In this document: positions 1 through 6,856 of the stretch, one piece after another
Numbering within the stretch: position 1 is the first letter of the stretch
How the letters are laid out: every line of letters starts with the position of its first letter
Assembly (NCBI GenBank): GCA_029861425.1
Contig: JAOTZH010000013.1
Span: forward strand, 1 to 36,967
Direction: 5' to 3'
Source of the DNA: Gemmatimonadota bacterium
Lineage (GTDB): Bacteria > Gemmatimonadota > Gemmatimonadetes > Palauibacterales > Palauibacteraceae
Length of the DNA stretch: 36,967 nt
Notes under the pieces: generated by a model
Database searches by the model: none
The model's input: the letters and a program-made list of their open reading frames with translations, nothing else
Told to the model about the DNA's origin: nothing
Program-made: the position numbers and the translations under genes

Positions 1-183
1 GTCCATCCCCTCGCCCCATGAAACCTTGTAGGTGCCGCCGACATGGTCATCGATCTGGGCGTCGGCCACATACCAGCGAATGACCTCTTCCGCCTCGCTG
101 ATCGCCCGCCAGACGTCGGCGGGAGAGGCGTCGATCTCGATGACATGCTCCTGGCCTCGCGTTCCCGGTCGTTCGTCGCTCAT
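1..183 (-). CDS. SRPBCC/AHSA1-type protein, N-terminal part only
   Basis: The reverse complement reads MSDERPGTRGQEHVIEIDAS and continues with a pattern typical of the Bet v1/AHSA1 fold: an initial beta strand, 'SPADVWRAISEAEEVIRWY', then 'GGTYKVSWGEGMD' before the window edge. About 61 residues are visible; the C-terminal half lies outside. The ATG (181-183) overlaps the TGA of the upstream HTH regulator by four bases, so translation is probably coupled. A pair of ArsR-type regulator plus AHSA1-like SRPBCC protein is a common bacterial two-gene unit. These proteins bind hydrophobic ligands or act in detoxification, but the substrate here cannot be deduced. The family call is fairly secure; the function is unknown. 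The gene is too short here to appear in the ORF track. Confidence 0.8.
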   Translation of the reverse strand, partial: MSDERPGTRGQEHVIEIDASPADVWRAISEAEEVIRWYVADAQIDDHVGGTYKVSWGEGMD

Positions 184-821
184 CGGTTCTCTCCATCGTC
201 TTCGGCGTGGCCTTCCCGGTCACGCCGTGGGTGCATCCCGGTGATCAGTCGAAAAGGTCTGGCGGATCGTGCGTTTGGCCGGTCGTACTCCGAGATCAGG
301 GTGCCCAGCGCCGCGGCGAAGTCGTCGACGAAGCGCCGCATGGCCGCCGGCGATTCGAAGTGGATCTCCGCCTCCTGGGTGGCTGTTGCGAGTCGCTTTC
401 CCGCGTCTCGTGCTCCTTCGCGGAGCGTGGCGACGTCGCCGATGACGCGAGCGGCGACCGAGACCAGATACGCGCTCGAAAAGCGGTCCTGAACCTCCCC
501 CGCCTCCGAGCCGAGCTCCCCGAGGACCTCGGGATCGACGACCACCGCCCGGGCCGTCCGGACGAGCAATCGCTCGGTGCAACCCCTGCGCTGCCGCTCC
601 TCGGCGAGCCGAACGAGCCCCTCCTTTTCCAGCACGCGCAGGTGATAGCCGAGCTTCTGGCGTGTGGTCCCCAGCCGTTCGGCCAGGCCGCTCGCGGACG
701 CCGGCTTCCTCAGCTCCCGTAGCAGCCGTACCCGAATGGGCGAGAGCACCGAACGCACTCGCTCGGGGTCATCGAGGACCTGTACGGCCCGGGTTTCCGG
801 TGCTTCCGCGATGGCGACCAT
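180..821 (-). CDS. ArsR-like helix-turn-helix transcriptional regulator
   Basis: This is a roughly 213-residue DNA-binding regulator. Residues about 15-75 form a winged helix: 'LSPIRVRLLRELRKPASASG' followed by 'LAERLGTTRQKLGYHLRVLE' and a wing rich in Glu/Arg ('RLAEERQRRG'). The C-terminal ~110 residues are probably a helical dimerisation or effector domain, seen in the larger ArsR-like proteins that accompany SRPBCC genes. The ORF track starts at a TTG (842) inside the operator-like repeat. I prefer the ATG at 821, because a TTGACA / 17 nt / TACCGT promoter would place the transcript start almost on this ATG, giving a leaderless mRNA. The stop overlaps the SRPBCC start (ATGA), indicating a two-gene operon. 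Autoregulation is likely from the palindrome upstream. The effector is unknown. Confidence 0.8.
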   Translation of the reverse strand: MVAIAEAPETRAVQVLDDPERVRSVLSPIRVRLLRELRKPASASGLAERLGTTRQKLGYHLRVLEKEGLVRLAEERQRRGCTERLLVRTARAVVVDPEVLGELGSEAGEVQDRFSSAYLVSVAARVIGDVATLREGARDAGKRLATATQEAEIHFESPAAMRRFVDDFAAALGTLISEYDRPNARSARPFRLITGMHPRRDREGHAEDDGENR

Positions 822-826
822 ACTCC

Positions 827-856
827 ACGGTACATTAGACAAAAAGATTTGTCAAA
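827..856 (-). promoter_or_regulatory. Promoter and operator-like inverted repeat of the HTH-SRPBCC operon
   Basis: GACAAA (838-843) and TTTGTC (848-853) form a perfect inverted repeat with a 4-nt centre; the match extends outward with one mismatch to 835-856. On the minus strand the same bases supply a consensus -35 TTGACA (855-850). A 17-nt spacer then leads to TACCGT (832-827) as a weak -10, only 5 nt before the chosen ATG. An operator covering the -35 and spacer would suit autorepression by the HTH protein encoded just downstream. The repeat is visible; its use is inference. Confidence 0.5.
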
Positions 857-928
857 CAGGTGGGAGGCGTTTCTCCGGAGGCATTTGGGGGGAACGTCAG
901 GTGTCTCGGGTCGGGGCCGGTCGGCGAC

Positions 929-1597
929 TCAGCCGCGCTTGAGACAGATCGTCAGACCGTCGCCGATCGTGGTCAGGACGGTCTCTACGCGGTCGTCGGC
1001 GTGGATCTTCACATTCAGGGATCGGATCGCGACGGTGTCCGCGCTCTGGTCTTCGTCGTCGATCACCGCACCGTCCCACAGGGTGTTGTCCACCGCCACG
1101 ACGCCTCCCGTCCGGACGAGCTCGAGACACCGTTCGTAGTAATCATCGTAGCGCGTCTTGTCCGCGTCGATGAACGCCAGGTCGTAATGCCCCGATTCTC
1201 CATCGGCGATCAGCCGGTCCAGGGTCCGACGGGCGGGGCCCATCCGGAGGTCGATTCGATCACGGACCCCGGCCTCCACCCAGTAGTCCTCCGCGATGCC
1301 CGCGTACTCCTCCGACATCTCGCAGGCGGTGACCGATCCGCCGTCCGCCAGCGCGAGCGCCACCGACAGCGAGCTGTAGCCGGTGAAGACGCCGACTTCG
1401 AGCGTTCGCCGGGCGCCCAGCAGTCGCGCGAGGATGCCCAGGAAGGCCCCCTGCTCGGGCGAGATCTGCATCCGCGCGAGATCGCCCTGTACCTCGTGTG
1501 TCTCGTGCCGGCAGCGAGCGAGGACGGGGTGCTCACGCACGCCCACATCCGCGATGTACTGCGCGAGCTCCGCCGTAATCTTGTTGGTCCGTCCCAT
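929..1597 (-). CDS. Class I SAM-dependent O-methyltransferase (CCoAOMT-like)
   Basis: A 222-residue cytosolic methyltransferase of the caffeoyl-CoA/catechol O-methyltransferase family, whose usual length is about 215-230 aa. Visible motifs are the SAM-binding 'TLEVGVFTGYSSLSVALAL', the acidic end of the next strand 'VTACEMSEEYAG', and the metal-binding/catalytic region 'LAFIDADKTRYDDYYE' followed by 'GGVVAVDNTLWDG'. The aspartates in FIDADK and VDN fit the divalent-cation site of the family. Such enzymes methylate catechol-like hydroxyls of small molecules; the physiological substrate here is not predictable. The ATG at 1597 is the only start that keeps the N-terminal helix. It lies downstream of a strong hairpin (1648-1678) ending the previous minus-strand gene, so it is probably transcribed on its own. 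Confidence 0.9.
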   Translation of the reverse strand: MGRTNKITAELAQYIADVGVREHPVLARCRHETHEVQGDLARMQISPEQGAFLGILARLLGARRTLEVGVFTGYSSLSVALALADGGSVTACEMSEEYAGIAEDYWVEAGVRDRIDLRMGPARRTLDRLIADGESGHYDLAFIDADKTRYDDYYERCLELVRTGGVVAVDNTLWDGAVIDDEDQSADTVAIRSLNVKIHADDRVETVLTTIGDGLTICLKRG

Positions 1598-1647
1598 CAG
1601 TCACGGGTAGTGGCCCTCCCGACCGACTGCAATGGGCGGACGAGAGA

Positions 1648-1678
1648 CGTGCCGTCCGGATCACCCCCGGACGGCACG
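1648..1678 (-). terminator. Terminator-like hairpin with a 12-bp stem
   Basis: CGTGCCGTCCGG (1648-1659) pairs perfectly with CCGGACGGCACG (1667-1678) around a 7-nt loop. It lies 13 nt past the stop of the minus-strand gene at 1691-2161. The minus-strand continuation is pyrimidine-rich but has no long U tract, so it may be a GC-type intrinsic terminator or an mRNA 3'-end stabiliser. Confidence 0.6.
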
Positions 1679-1690
1679 CTCCACCACGCC

Positions 1691-2161
1691 CTAGGGGAGA
1701 GCCGCGTCCCCTTCGGTATCCGTGTCTTCCACCCTCTGATACCGCATGAAGTTCAGCCCCAGGTTCCACAAGGCGCGCGCCTGATCCACGGCCCGGATGC
1801 TGTTCACCAGGTTCACGCCGCGCGGCCCGGAGCTCGCGAGAAAGCGCACGCCGCCCACATAGAGTCGGGTGTCGATCTTCCACTCGCGCTTCTCGCCCGG
1901 CGGAACCGTCCCCAACACGTACTCGGGCCGGGTCGGCGAGATGACGGACACGATGACGGTTTGAGCCGGCTGGATCGTGTTGCTCACGTTGACGAGTATC
2001 CACTGGCCCTTATCGAGGTCCCGGCCCTTCGTCGCGTCCAATCGGACGACCTCGTCGCGGGTTCGCTCGGTCTCCTCGGCGGCCTGCCCGGCCGCATCGG
2101 TCGCCGTGAGTACCAACACGCCCATGGCGGCGACAATGGTCGCTCCTCGTATGGTGTTCAT
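1691..2161 (-). CDS. Hypothetical secreted protein
   Basis: A 156-residue protein with a clear N-terminal signal peptide ('MNTIRGATIVAAMGVLVLTA', cleavage probably after DAAGQA), so it is exported to the periplasm or cell surface. The mature part has a charged helix-like start ('EETERTRDEVVRLDATKG') and then alternating strands ('QWILVNVSNTIQPAQTVIVS', 'REWKIDTRLYVGGVRF') that look like a small beta domain. I recognise no named domain or catalytic motif. The start is supported by AGGAG six bases before the ATG. It stands alone between the outer-membrane protein gene upstream and a 12-bp hairpin downstream. Function unknown. Confidence 0.75.
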   Translation of the reverse strand: MNTIRGATIVAAMGVLVLTATDAAGQAAEETERTRDEVVRLDATKGRDLDKGQWILVNVSNTIQPAQTVIVSVISPTRPEYVLGTVPPGEKREWKIDTRLYVGGVRFLASSGPRGVNLVNSIRAVDQARALWNLGLNFMRYQRVEDTDTEGDAALP

Positions 2162-2308
2162 CCCGCTCTCCTGTCCCTTCGCGCCGATCTCGACAGAGCC
2201 GACGCGGTCTCCCTGCGCGCGTCACCAGCATCATCGAGACGCGTGGACAGCACGGGCCGTCACCTGGGACGGGCGCCTCCCGGGGCGGAGTGACGCCAGA
2301 CCGGAGGG

Positions 2309-3604
2309 CTAGAAGCGTTCCAGGCGCGGGTTCACCACGTTCGAGAAAATCGAGCCGAACGTGTAGGAGAAGCTGATGGAGAAGCGGTACTCGAACCCCG
2401 ATTGCAGGATGCGCTGGCGGAGCAGGACTTCCTCCTCCGTCGCCTCGCCGGCCGGGACGTTGAGCTGGTCTCGGATCCTCTGGTAGTTTCCGTTGAAGCC
2501 GACCGAGAGCCCACGGAACACGCGGAAATCCGCCCCGGCGAAGATCTCGAACCGGTTCAGCGAGAGGTCGTGCAGATACTGCGAGAACTCGATAAAGCCG
2601 AAGGCGCCGCCCCATGGCTGACGAATCGAAAGACCGCTGCTGAGGGCGTGACGCGGGAGGGTCTCCCGGGACTCCAGGAAGACGGTTTCCTCGATGTAGT
2701 CCGCGTACTCCACGCCGACGGTATAGAGCCAGGTGAACTGACGACGCGTGGACTCGGAGTACGGGAAGATATTGTACTCGATCGCCGGGCCGACCTCGGC
2801 GCGGAGATCGTAATTGCCGAACGTCGACCGCCCGACCTCGTAGGACGCGCCGAGGGACCAGTGGTCGGAGAGGCTCCACACGTTCAGAGCCTCGAAGTCG
2901 TACCCCTCCCGGATGCTGGTGACCGTCGTGCTGTCGTTGGTCTCGAACGAGCTCTCGTTGTAGTTGCCGCCCACGGAGAACTCGAGCTTCAGGTCGTCGG
3001 TGATCCGGTTGGCCGATAAGCCCCCGCTGATACGGTAGGACTCGGTGCGCTCGTTCACGTTGAGGTTCGCGTTCCCGCGCACCCGGAACGTCCAGAAGTC
3101 CCACGGATCGTCTTCGGCGCTCGCGACAGTACCGGCGCCCCCCGCCTCCGCGATCTCGTAGAGAATCTGGAAATCCGAGATCTGCGTGGTTCGGGCGATG
3201 TACCGAAGCAGCCCGAGCTTCACCGACGCCGCGATCTGGGTAAGGACCTGCTCGCTCGCGAGGTTGGGGATCGTCGTGACGGTCAGCCGGTCATCGATCC
3301 CCTCGAACTCTTCCCGGCCGATGAAGTCGAGCGTGTAGCGCCGCCCCCCCGCCCCGGTACCCTCGGACGTGATGAGCAGATGTACCTGCGAGTCCGCGCG
3401 ATCCCGAGTGTAGTTCACCCACGGGACCTCGCGGCGGAAGAAGTCAAAGTCGCAGCGCGGAACCTGACAATCGAAGAACACCCGCAGCGCCTGGCTCTCG
3501 GACGCCGTGGAATCTTCGGGCGCCGGGTCCTGAGCGGCGAGGGGCGAAGCGCCGAGCATGGCAACGGCGAAGGACGCGAGGGCGAGTCGACGGAAAGTTG
3601 AGAT
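2309..3604 (-). CDS. Outer-membrane beta-barrel protein, probable ATC start
   Basis: The ORF-track version (416 aa from 3559) begins in the middle of a signal peptide. Reading upstream in the same frame adds ISTFRRLALASFAVA, which joined to MLGASPLAAQ makes a textbook Sec signal with cleavage after AAQ. No ATG, GTG or TTG exists further upstream in this frame; the best candidate is an ATC (3602-3604) preceded by GAGG at eight bases. Residues ~25-150 form a soluble domain with a Cys pair (CQVPRC). The rest is repeated amphipathic strands ending 'RFSISFSYTFGSIFSNVVNPRLERF', an aromatic C terminus suited to outer-membrane insertion (DUF481-like in general look). Function unknown. An alternative to ATC initiation is a sequencing error or frameshift at the 5' end. 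Confidence 0.72.
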   Translation of the reverse strand: MSTFRRLALASFAVAMLGASPLAAQDPAPEDSTASESQALRVFFDCQVPRCDFDFFRREVPWVNYTRDRADSQVHLLITSEGTGAGGRRYTLDFIGREEFEGIDDRLTVTTIPNLASEQVLTQIAASVKLGLLRYIARTTQISDFQILYEIAEAGGAGTVASAEDDPWDFWTFRVRGNANLNVNERTESYRISGGLSANRITDDLKLEFSVGGNYNESSFETNDSTTVTSIREGYDFEALNVWSLSDHWSLGASYEVGRSTFGNYDLRAEVGPAIEYNIFPYSESTRRQFTWLYTVGVEYADYIEETVFLESRETLPRHALSSGLSIRQPWGGAFGFIEFSQYLHDLSLNRFEIFAGADFRVFRGLSVGFNGNYQRIRDQLNVPAGEATEEEVLLRQRILQSGFEYRFSISFSYTFGSIFSNVVNPRLERF

Positions 3605-3747
3605 GTGACGATCCTCGCTGTCGCTGAGATGGCCCTGCGGCTCACATGCTGGACACGCCTCGAGCGCGGTTCGTTTACCGGCGGGTCTCGCGGGCGACCT
3701 TCCGGAACGCGATCCGCGCGACTGTTTCGAGCACTGCCGAAGCGACG

Positions 3748-4119
3748 TCAGGAGAACTGATCCACGAGGATCGGGTTGCCATCCGGGTCCTCCAGGGTGA
3801 AATGCGCGGCACCCGTCGAGGATTCGTCGGCCTCGGCGGTGAACTCGATTCCGCGCTCCCGCAGGGTGGCCTGAAGCTCACGGACATCGGTGAACGAGTC
3901 CATCGTTTCGCCCTCGAGCGTGAGGCCCGGATTGAACGTCAGGATGTTCTTGTCGAACATGCCCTGAAAGATTCCGATCACAGTCGTCCCGTTCTTCAGA
4001 ATCAGATACCCGTGCTCGGCATCCCCCCCCGCGACGGAGAAGCCTAGCTTCTCGTAGAAGCTACGCGACACTTGCAGGTCGGAGACCGCGAGGCTGACCG
4101 AAAAGAGACCCAGTTCCAC
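3748..4119 (-). CDS. VOC (glyoxalase/bleomycin-resistance/dioxygenase fold) protein
   Basis: A 123-residue single-unit VOC protein. Two beta-alpha-beta-beta-beta modules are visible: '[20 protein letters not shown]' followed by '[17 protein letters not shown]', then '[17 protein letters not shown]' and '[17 protein letters not shown]', the last being the classic C-terminal VOC signature. Such proteins may bind a metal and isomerise, conjugate or sequester small molecules; the substrate cannot be assigned. The ORF track shows it only as the tail of a 981-aa antisense shadow of the M20 and lyase genes. The real start is the GTG at 4119, preceded by GGGAG eight bases away. It is divergent from the PLP lyase gene, with only 24 bp between the two start codons. 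Confidence 0.85.
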   Translation of the reverse strand: MELGLFSVSLAVSDLQVSRSFYEKLGFSVAGGDAEHGYLILKNGTTVIGIFQGMFDKNILTFNPGLTLEGETMDSFTDVRELQATLRERGIEFTAEADESSTGAAHFTLEDPDGNPILVDQFS

Positions 4120-4143
4120 GTTTCCTACTCCCGTTGACGCTCG

Positions 4144-5337
4144 ATGACCCTCTCCGAAGGTGCCAACCTGCCGGACGCCAGCGGCCTGGCCAAGCCCATC
4201 CGCGTGTCGCTTCGCGGGTCGAGCGGGCCCCGTCCCGTCTGGGGACCCGCCGAGTCCATCGTGCTCGGCCCGGGGCGAGCGGCCGCCGCGCGAGCCGAGC
4301 TCGAACTCTGGCCCGGGTACGCCCCGACGCCCCTGGTGTCGCTGCCGGGGCTCGCGGACCGGCTGGGTGTCGCCGAGGTGCGGTGCAAGGATGAATCCGG
4401 CCGCTTCGGGATCGGCTCGTTCAAGGCCCTCGGGGGTGCGCACGCGGTGCTGCGGGTCCTCCAGGACGAGCTGCGCGGGAGGACCGGTACGACGCCCGAT
4501 CCCCGGGAGATGCATACGGGACGTGTGAGCGTCGCCGACATCACGACGACGACCGCCTCGGCCGGTAACCACGGGCGATCGGTGGCGTGGGGGAGCGAGC
4601 TCTTCGGGTGCGAATGCGTGGTGGTACTCCCTGAAGGAGCGGTCCCCGCCCGGGCGGAGGCGATCGAGTCGCACGGAGCCCGCGTCGAATGGTTCCCGGG
4701 CGAGTATGACGCGGCGGTCGGGTACGTGGAAGCGCAGGCGCGGGAGCAGGGCTGGCTGGTCGTCTCGGACACCGCGTACGACGGGTACGAGACCGTCCCC
4801 CGATGGGTGTACGAAGGCTACACGCTTCTCGCCCACGAGGCGCTCGAGCAGCTGGCGGAGTCGTCCTCCGGTCTTCCGACGCACCTGTTCATTCAGGCGG
4901 GAGTCGGTGGTCTGGCGACCGGGGTGTGCGGTCACCTCTGGTACGAGCTGGGGCCGAACCGTCCGTCGTGCGTGGCGGTTGAGCCGCTCTCCGCGGACTG
5001 TTTCGGGCGTAGCATCCGGGCCGGCAGGGTGACGACTGTAGAGGGCCCGTTCGGGACCCACATGGGCGGGCTCGCCGCGGGCGTCCCTTCGACGCTTTCG
5101 TGGAATCTTCTCGGAGGCTGTCTGGACGCCGGGGTCGCGATCTCGGATGACGCCTCGGACGCCGCTGCCGCGGCGTTGGCTACCGGCGAACTCGGTGAGA
5201 CGATCACGGCCGGTCCGTCCGGGGCGGCGGGTGTCGGGGCGCTGCTCGCGCTGGCGCGGCTCCCATCGACGCGCGCCCTCCTCGGTCTTACGGCGGCGTC
5301 CCGTGTGCTGGTGCTGGTGACGGAGACGAAGTTCTGA
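4144..5337 (+). CDS. Diaminopropionate ammonia-lyase-like PLP enzyme
   Basis: A 397-residue fold-type II PLP enzyme most like the YgeX/DpaL family, which degrades 2,3-diaminopropionate to pyruvate and ammonia. The PLP lysine motif is '[20 protein letters not shown]' (Lys94), matching the family's RFG-SFK-LGG pattern. Also visible are '[15 protein letters not shown]', the phosphate-binding '[12 protein letters not shown]', a '[20 protein letters not shown]' segment characteristic of this family rather than threonine dehydratase, '[10 protein letters not shown]', and '[14 protein letters not shown]' near the end. The enzyme should be cytosolic. It leads a co-directional run with an M20 dipeptidase (75-bp gap) and a LanC-like protein, suggesting amino-acid or peptide catabolism. 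The start lacks an obvious Shine-Dalgarno. Serine/threonine dehydratase-like activity on related substrates is possible. Confidence 0.85.
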   Translation: MTLSEGANLPDASGLAKPIRVSLRGSSGPRPVWGPAESIVLGPGRAAAARAELELWPGYAPTPLVSLPGLADRLGVAEVRCKDESGRFGIGSFKALGGAHAVLRVLQDELRGRTGTTPDPREMHTGRVSVADITTTTASAGNHGRSVAWGSELFGCECVVVLPEGAVPARAEAIESHGARVEWFPGEYDAAVGYVEAQAREQGWLVVSDTAYDGYETVPRWVYEGYTLLAHEALEQLAESSSGLPTHLFIQAGVGGLATGVCGHLWYELGPNRPSCVAVEPLSADCFGRSIRAGRVTTVEGPFGTHMGGLAAGVPSTLSWNLLGGCLDAGVAISDDASDAAAAALATGELGETITAGPSGAAGVGALLALARLPSTRALLGLTAASRVLVLVTETKF

Positions 5338-5346
5338 CCCTATAGT
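5317..5346 (+). promoter_or_regulatory. Possible promoter before the M20 dipeptidase gene
   Basis: GTGACG (5317-5322), an 18-nt spacer and TATAGT (5341-5346) resemble a sigma-70 promoter spanning the 3' end of the lyase gene. A small hairpin (GGCGGA/TCCGCC, 5359-5375) follows in the 75-nt leader. It could give the dipeptidase and LanC-like genes their own transcript. This is pattern matching only. Confidence 0.3.
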
Positions 5347-5412
5347 GCTCGGCCACACGGCGGATCGGGTCCGCCCGCGCGCCGAAAACCACATCCCGGG
5401 AGTCCCCGAAGC

Positions 5413-6795
5413 ATGGCTGATTTCTTCGAGTACATCGATGCGAACCTCGATCGTTGGAACGACGAGCTCGACGAGTTTCTGCGCATCCCGAGTATCAGCA
5501 CGGATCCCGAGCGGGCCGGCGATGTCGCACGCTGCGCCGAGTGGCTGGCGGACCACCTGCGGGCCGCCGGCATCCCGAGCTGCGAGGTCGTATCGACCGC
5601 CGGACACCCGATCGTCATCGGCGAGCGACCGGTCGACCCGGACGCGCCGACCCTCCTCGTCTACGGCCACTACGACGTGCAGCCGTCGGAGCCGGACCAC
5701 CTGTGGACGACGCCTCCGTTCGAGCCCTCTCGGCGGGACGGCCGCGTGTACGCCCGCGGATCCGTGGACGACAAGGGACAGGTCCACATGCACGTGAAGG
5801 CGCTCGAGACCCTTCTCGAGACCGAAACGGGCGCGAACCTGAATCTCAAGTTCGTCATCGAGGGAGAAGAGGAGGTAGGGAGCGCACATCTCGGGAAGTT
5901 CCTCGCCGAGAACGCGGATCGCCTGGCGTGTGACGCCGTGCTCATCTCCGACACCACGATGTTCTCGCCGGAGCTCCCGTGTATCACGACGGGGCTGCGG
6001 GGGATCGTCTACACCGAGCTGAACGTCCGGGGGCCTTCGCACGACCTGCATTCCGGCAGCTACGGGGGTGCCGTCGTGAACCCGGCGAACGCGCTCGCGA
6101 CGATCCTGGCGGGCCTGAAAGACGAGCAGGGCCGTGCCACGGTGCCTGGCTTCTACGACCCCGTGCGGGAGATCACCGAACGCGAGAAGGCGGACCTCGC
6201 TCGACTCCCGATGGACGACGAGGTGATGCGCGCAGATGTCGGCTCGACAGAGCTCGGGGGCGAGGAGGGCTTCACCACTCTCGAACGGCTGTGGTACCGA
6301 CCGACTCTCGACGTGAACGGGCTGTTGAGCGGGTTCACCGGCCAGGGGTCGAAGACCGTGCTGCCAGGCAGTGCGATGGCGAAAGTTTCGATGCGGCTCG
6401 TGCCGGACCAGGACCCGGTCGAGGTCGTGGAAGCCTTCGAGCAACGGGTGCGTGAGCTGACGCCGCCCGGCGTGACGGTCGAGGTGAAGAGGTTCCACGA
6501 TGGGGCGCCCTGGGTCGCGGACCCGGATCATCCGGTATACGACGCTGCGCACGCCGCGCTCGAGGCCGGGTTCGGGACACCGCCCGCCATGATTCGCGAG
6601 GGCGGGTCGATCCCGATCGTATCGATGTTCGAGGAGACGTTCCGGTCGCCGGTGCTGCTCGTGGGGTTCGGGCTCCCGGGCTCGAACGCACACGCCCCCG
6701 ACGAGTGGATCGATGCGGGCGTGTACCGTGAGGGGATCGCCGCCATCGCCAACCTGTATGGGGAGATCGCCGTCCGGCTCGACGACGCGGGTTGA
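5413..6795 (+). CDS. M20-family metallodipeptidase
   Basis: A 460-residue cytosolic zinc peptidase of the M20 (CNDP/PepV-like) family, normally about 450-470 aa. Metal-site motifs are in order: '[11 protein letters not shown]' (zinc His and catalytic Asp), '[17 protein letters not shown]' (bridging Asp), '[11 protein letters not shown]' (general-base and zinc Glu), and a late His in '[11 protein letters not shown]'. The lid or dimerisation domain lies around residues 200-330 ('[20 protein letters not shown]'). It should cleave dipeptides or other short N-acyl amino acids. There is no signal peptide. A GGGAG lies ten bases before the ATG. Lying between an amino-acid ammonia-lyase and a LanC-like gene, it probably feeds amino acids from peptides to the lyase; that link is inference. 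Confidence 0.92.
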   Translation: MADFFEYIDANLDRWNDELDEFLRIPSISTDPERAGDVARCAEWLADHLRAAGIPSCEVVSTAGHPIVIGERPVDPDAPTLLVYGHYDVQPSEPDHLWTTPPFEPSRRDGRVYARGSVDDKGQVHMHVKALETLLETETGANLNLKFVIEGEEEVGSAHLGKFLAENADRLACDAVLISDTTMFSPELPCITTGLRGIVYTELNVRGPSHDLHSGSYGGAVVNPANALATILAGLKDEQGRATVPGFYDPVREITEREKADLARLPMDDEVMRADVGSTELGGEEGFTTLERLWYRPTLDVNGLLSGFTGQGSKTVLPGSAMAKVSMRLVPDQDPVEVVEAFEQRVRELTPPGVTVEVKRFHDGAPWVADPDHPVYDAAHAALEAGFGTPPAMIREGGSIPIVSMFEETFRSPVLLVGFGLPGSNAHAPDEWIDAGVYREGIAAIANLYGEIAVRLDDAG

Positions 6796-6856
6796 ACAGC
6801 GAGCCTCCGTACCTGAGCTTCAGGGTGGCTGTGGATCGCACCTTCTGGAGGACCTC

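Noticed and set aside
3748-6693. 981-codon open frame on the minus strand across the lyase and dipeptidase genes
   Set aside because: Arg/His/Pro-rich antisense shadow of two well-supported plus-strand genes in GC-rich DNA; only its last ~123 codons (3748-4119) are a real VOC gene with its own start.
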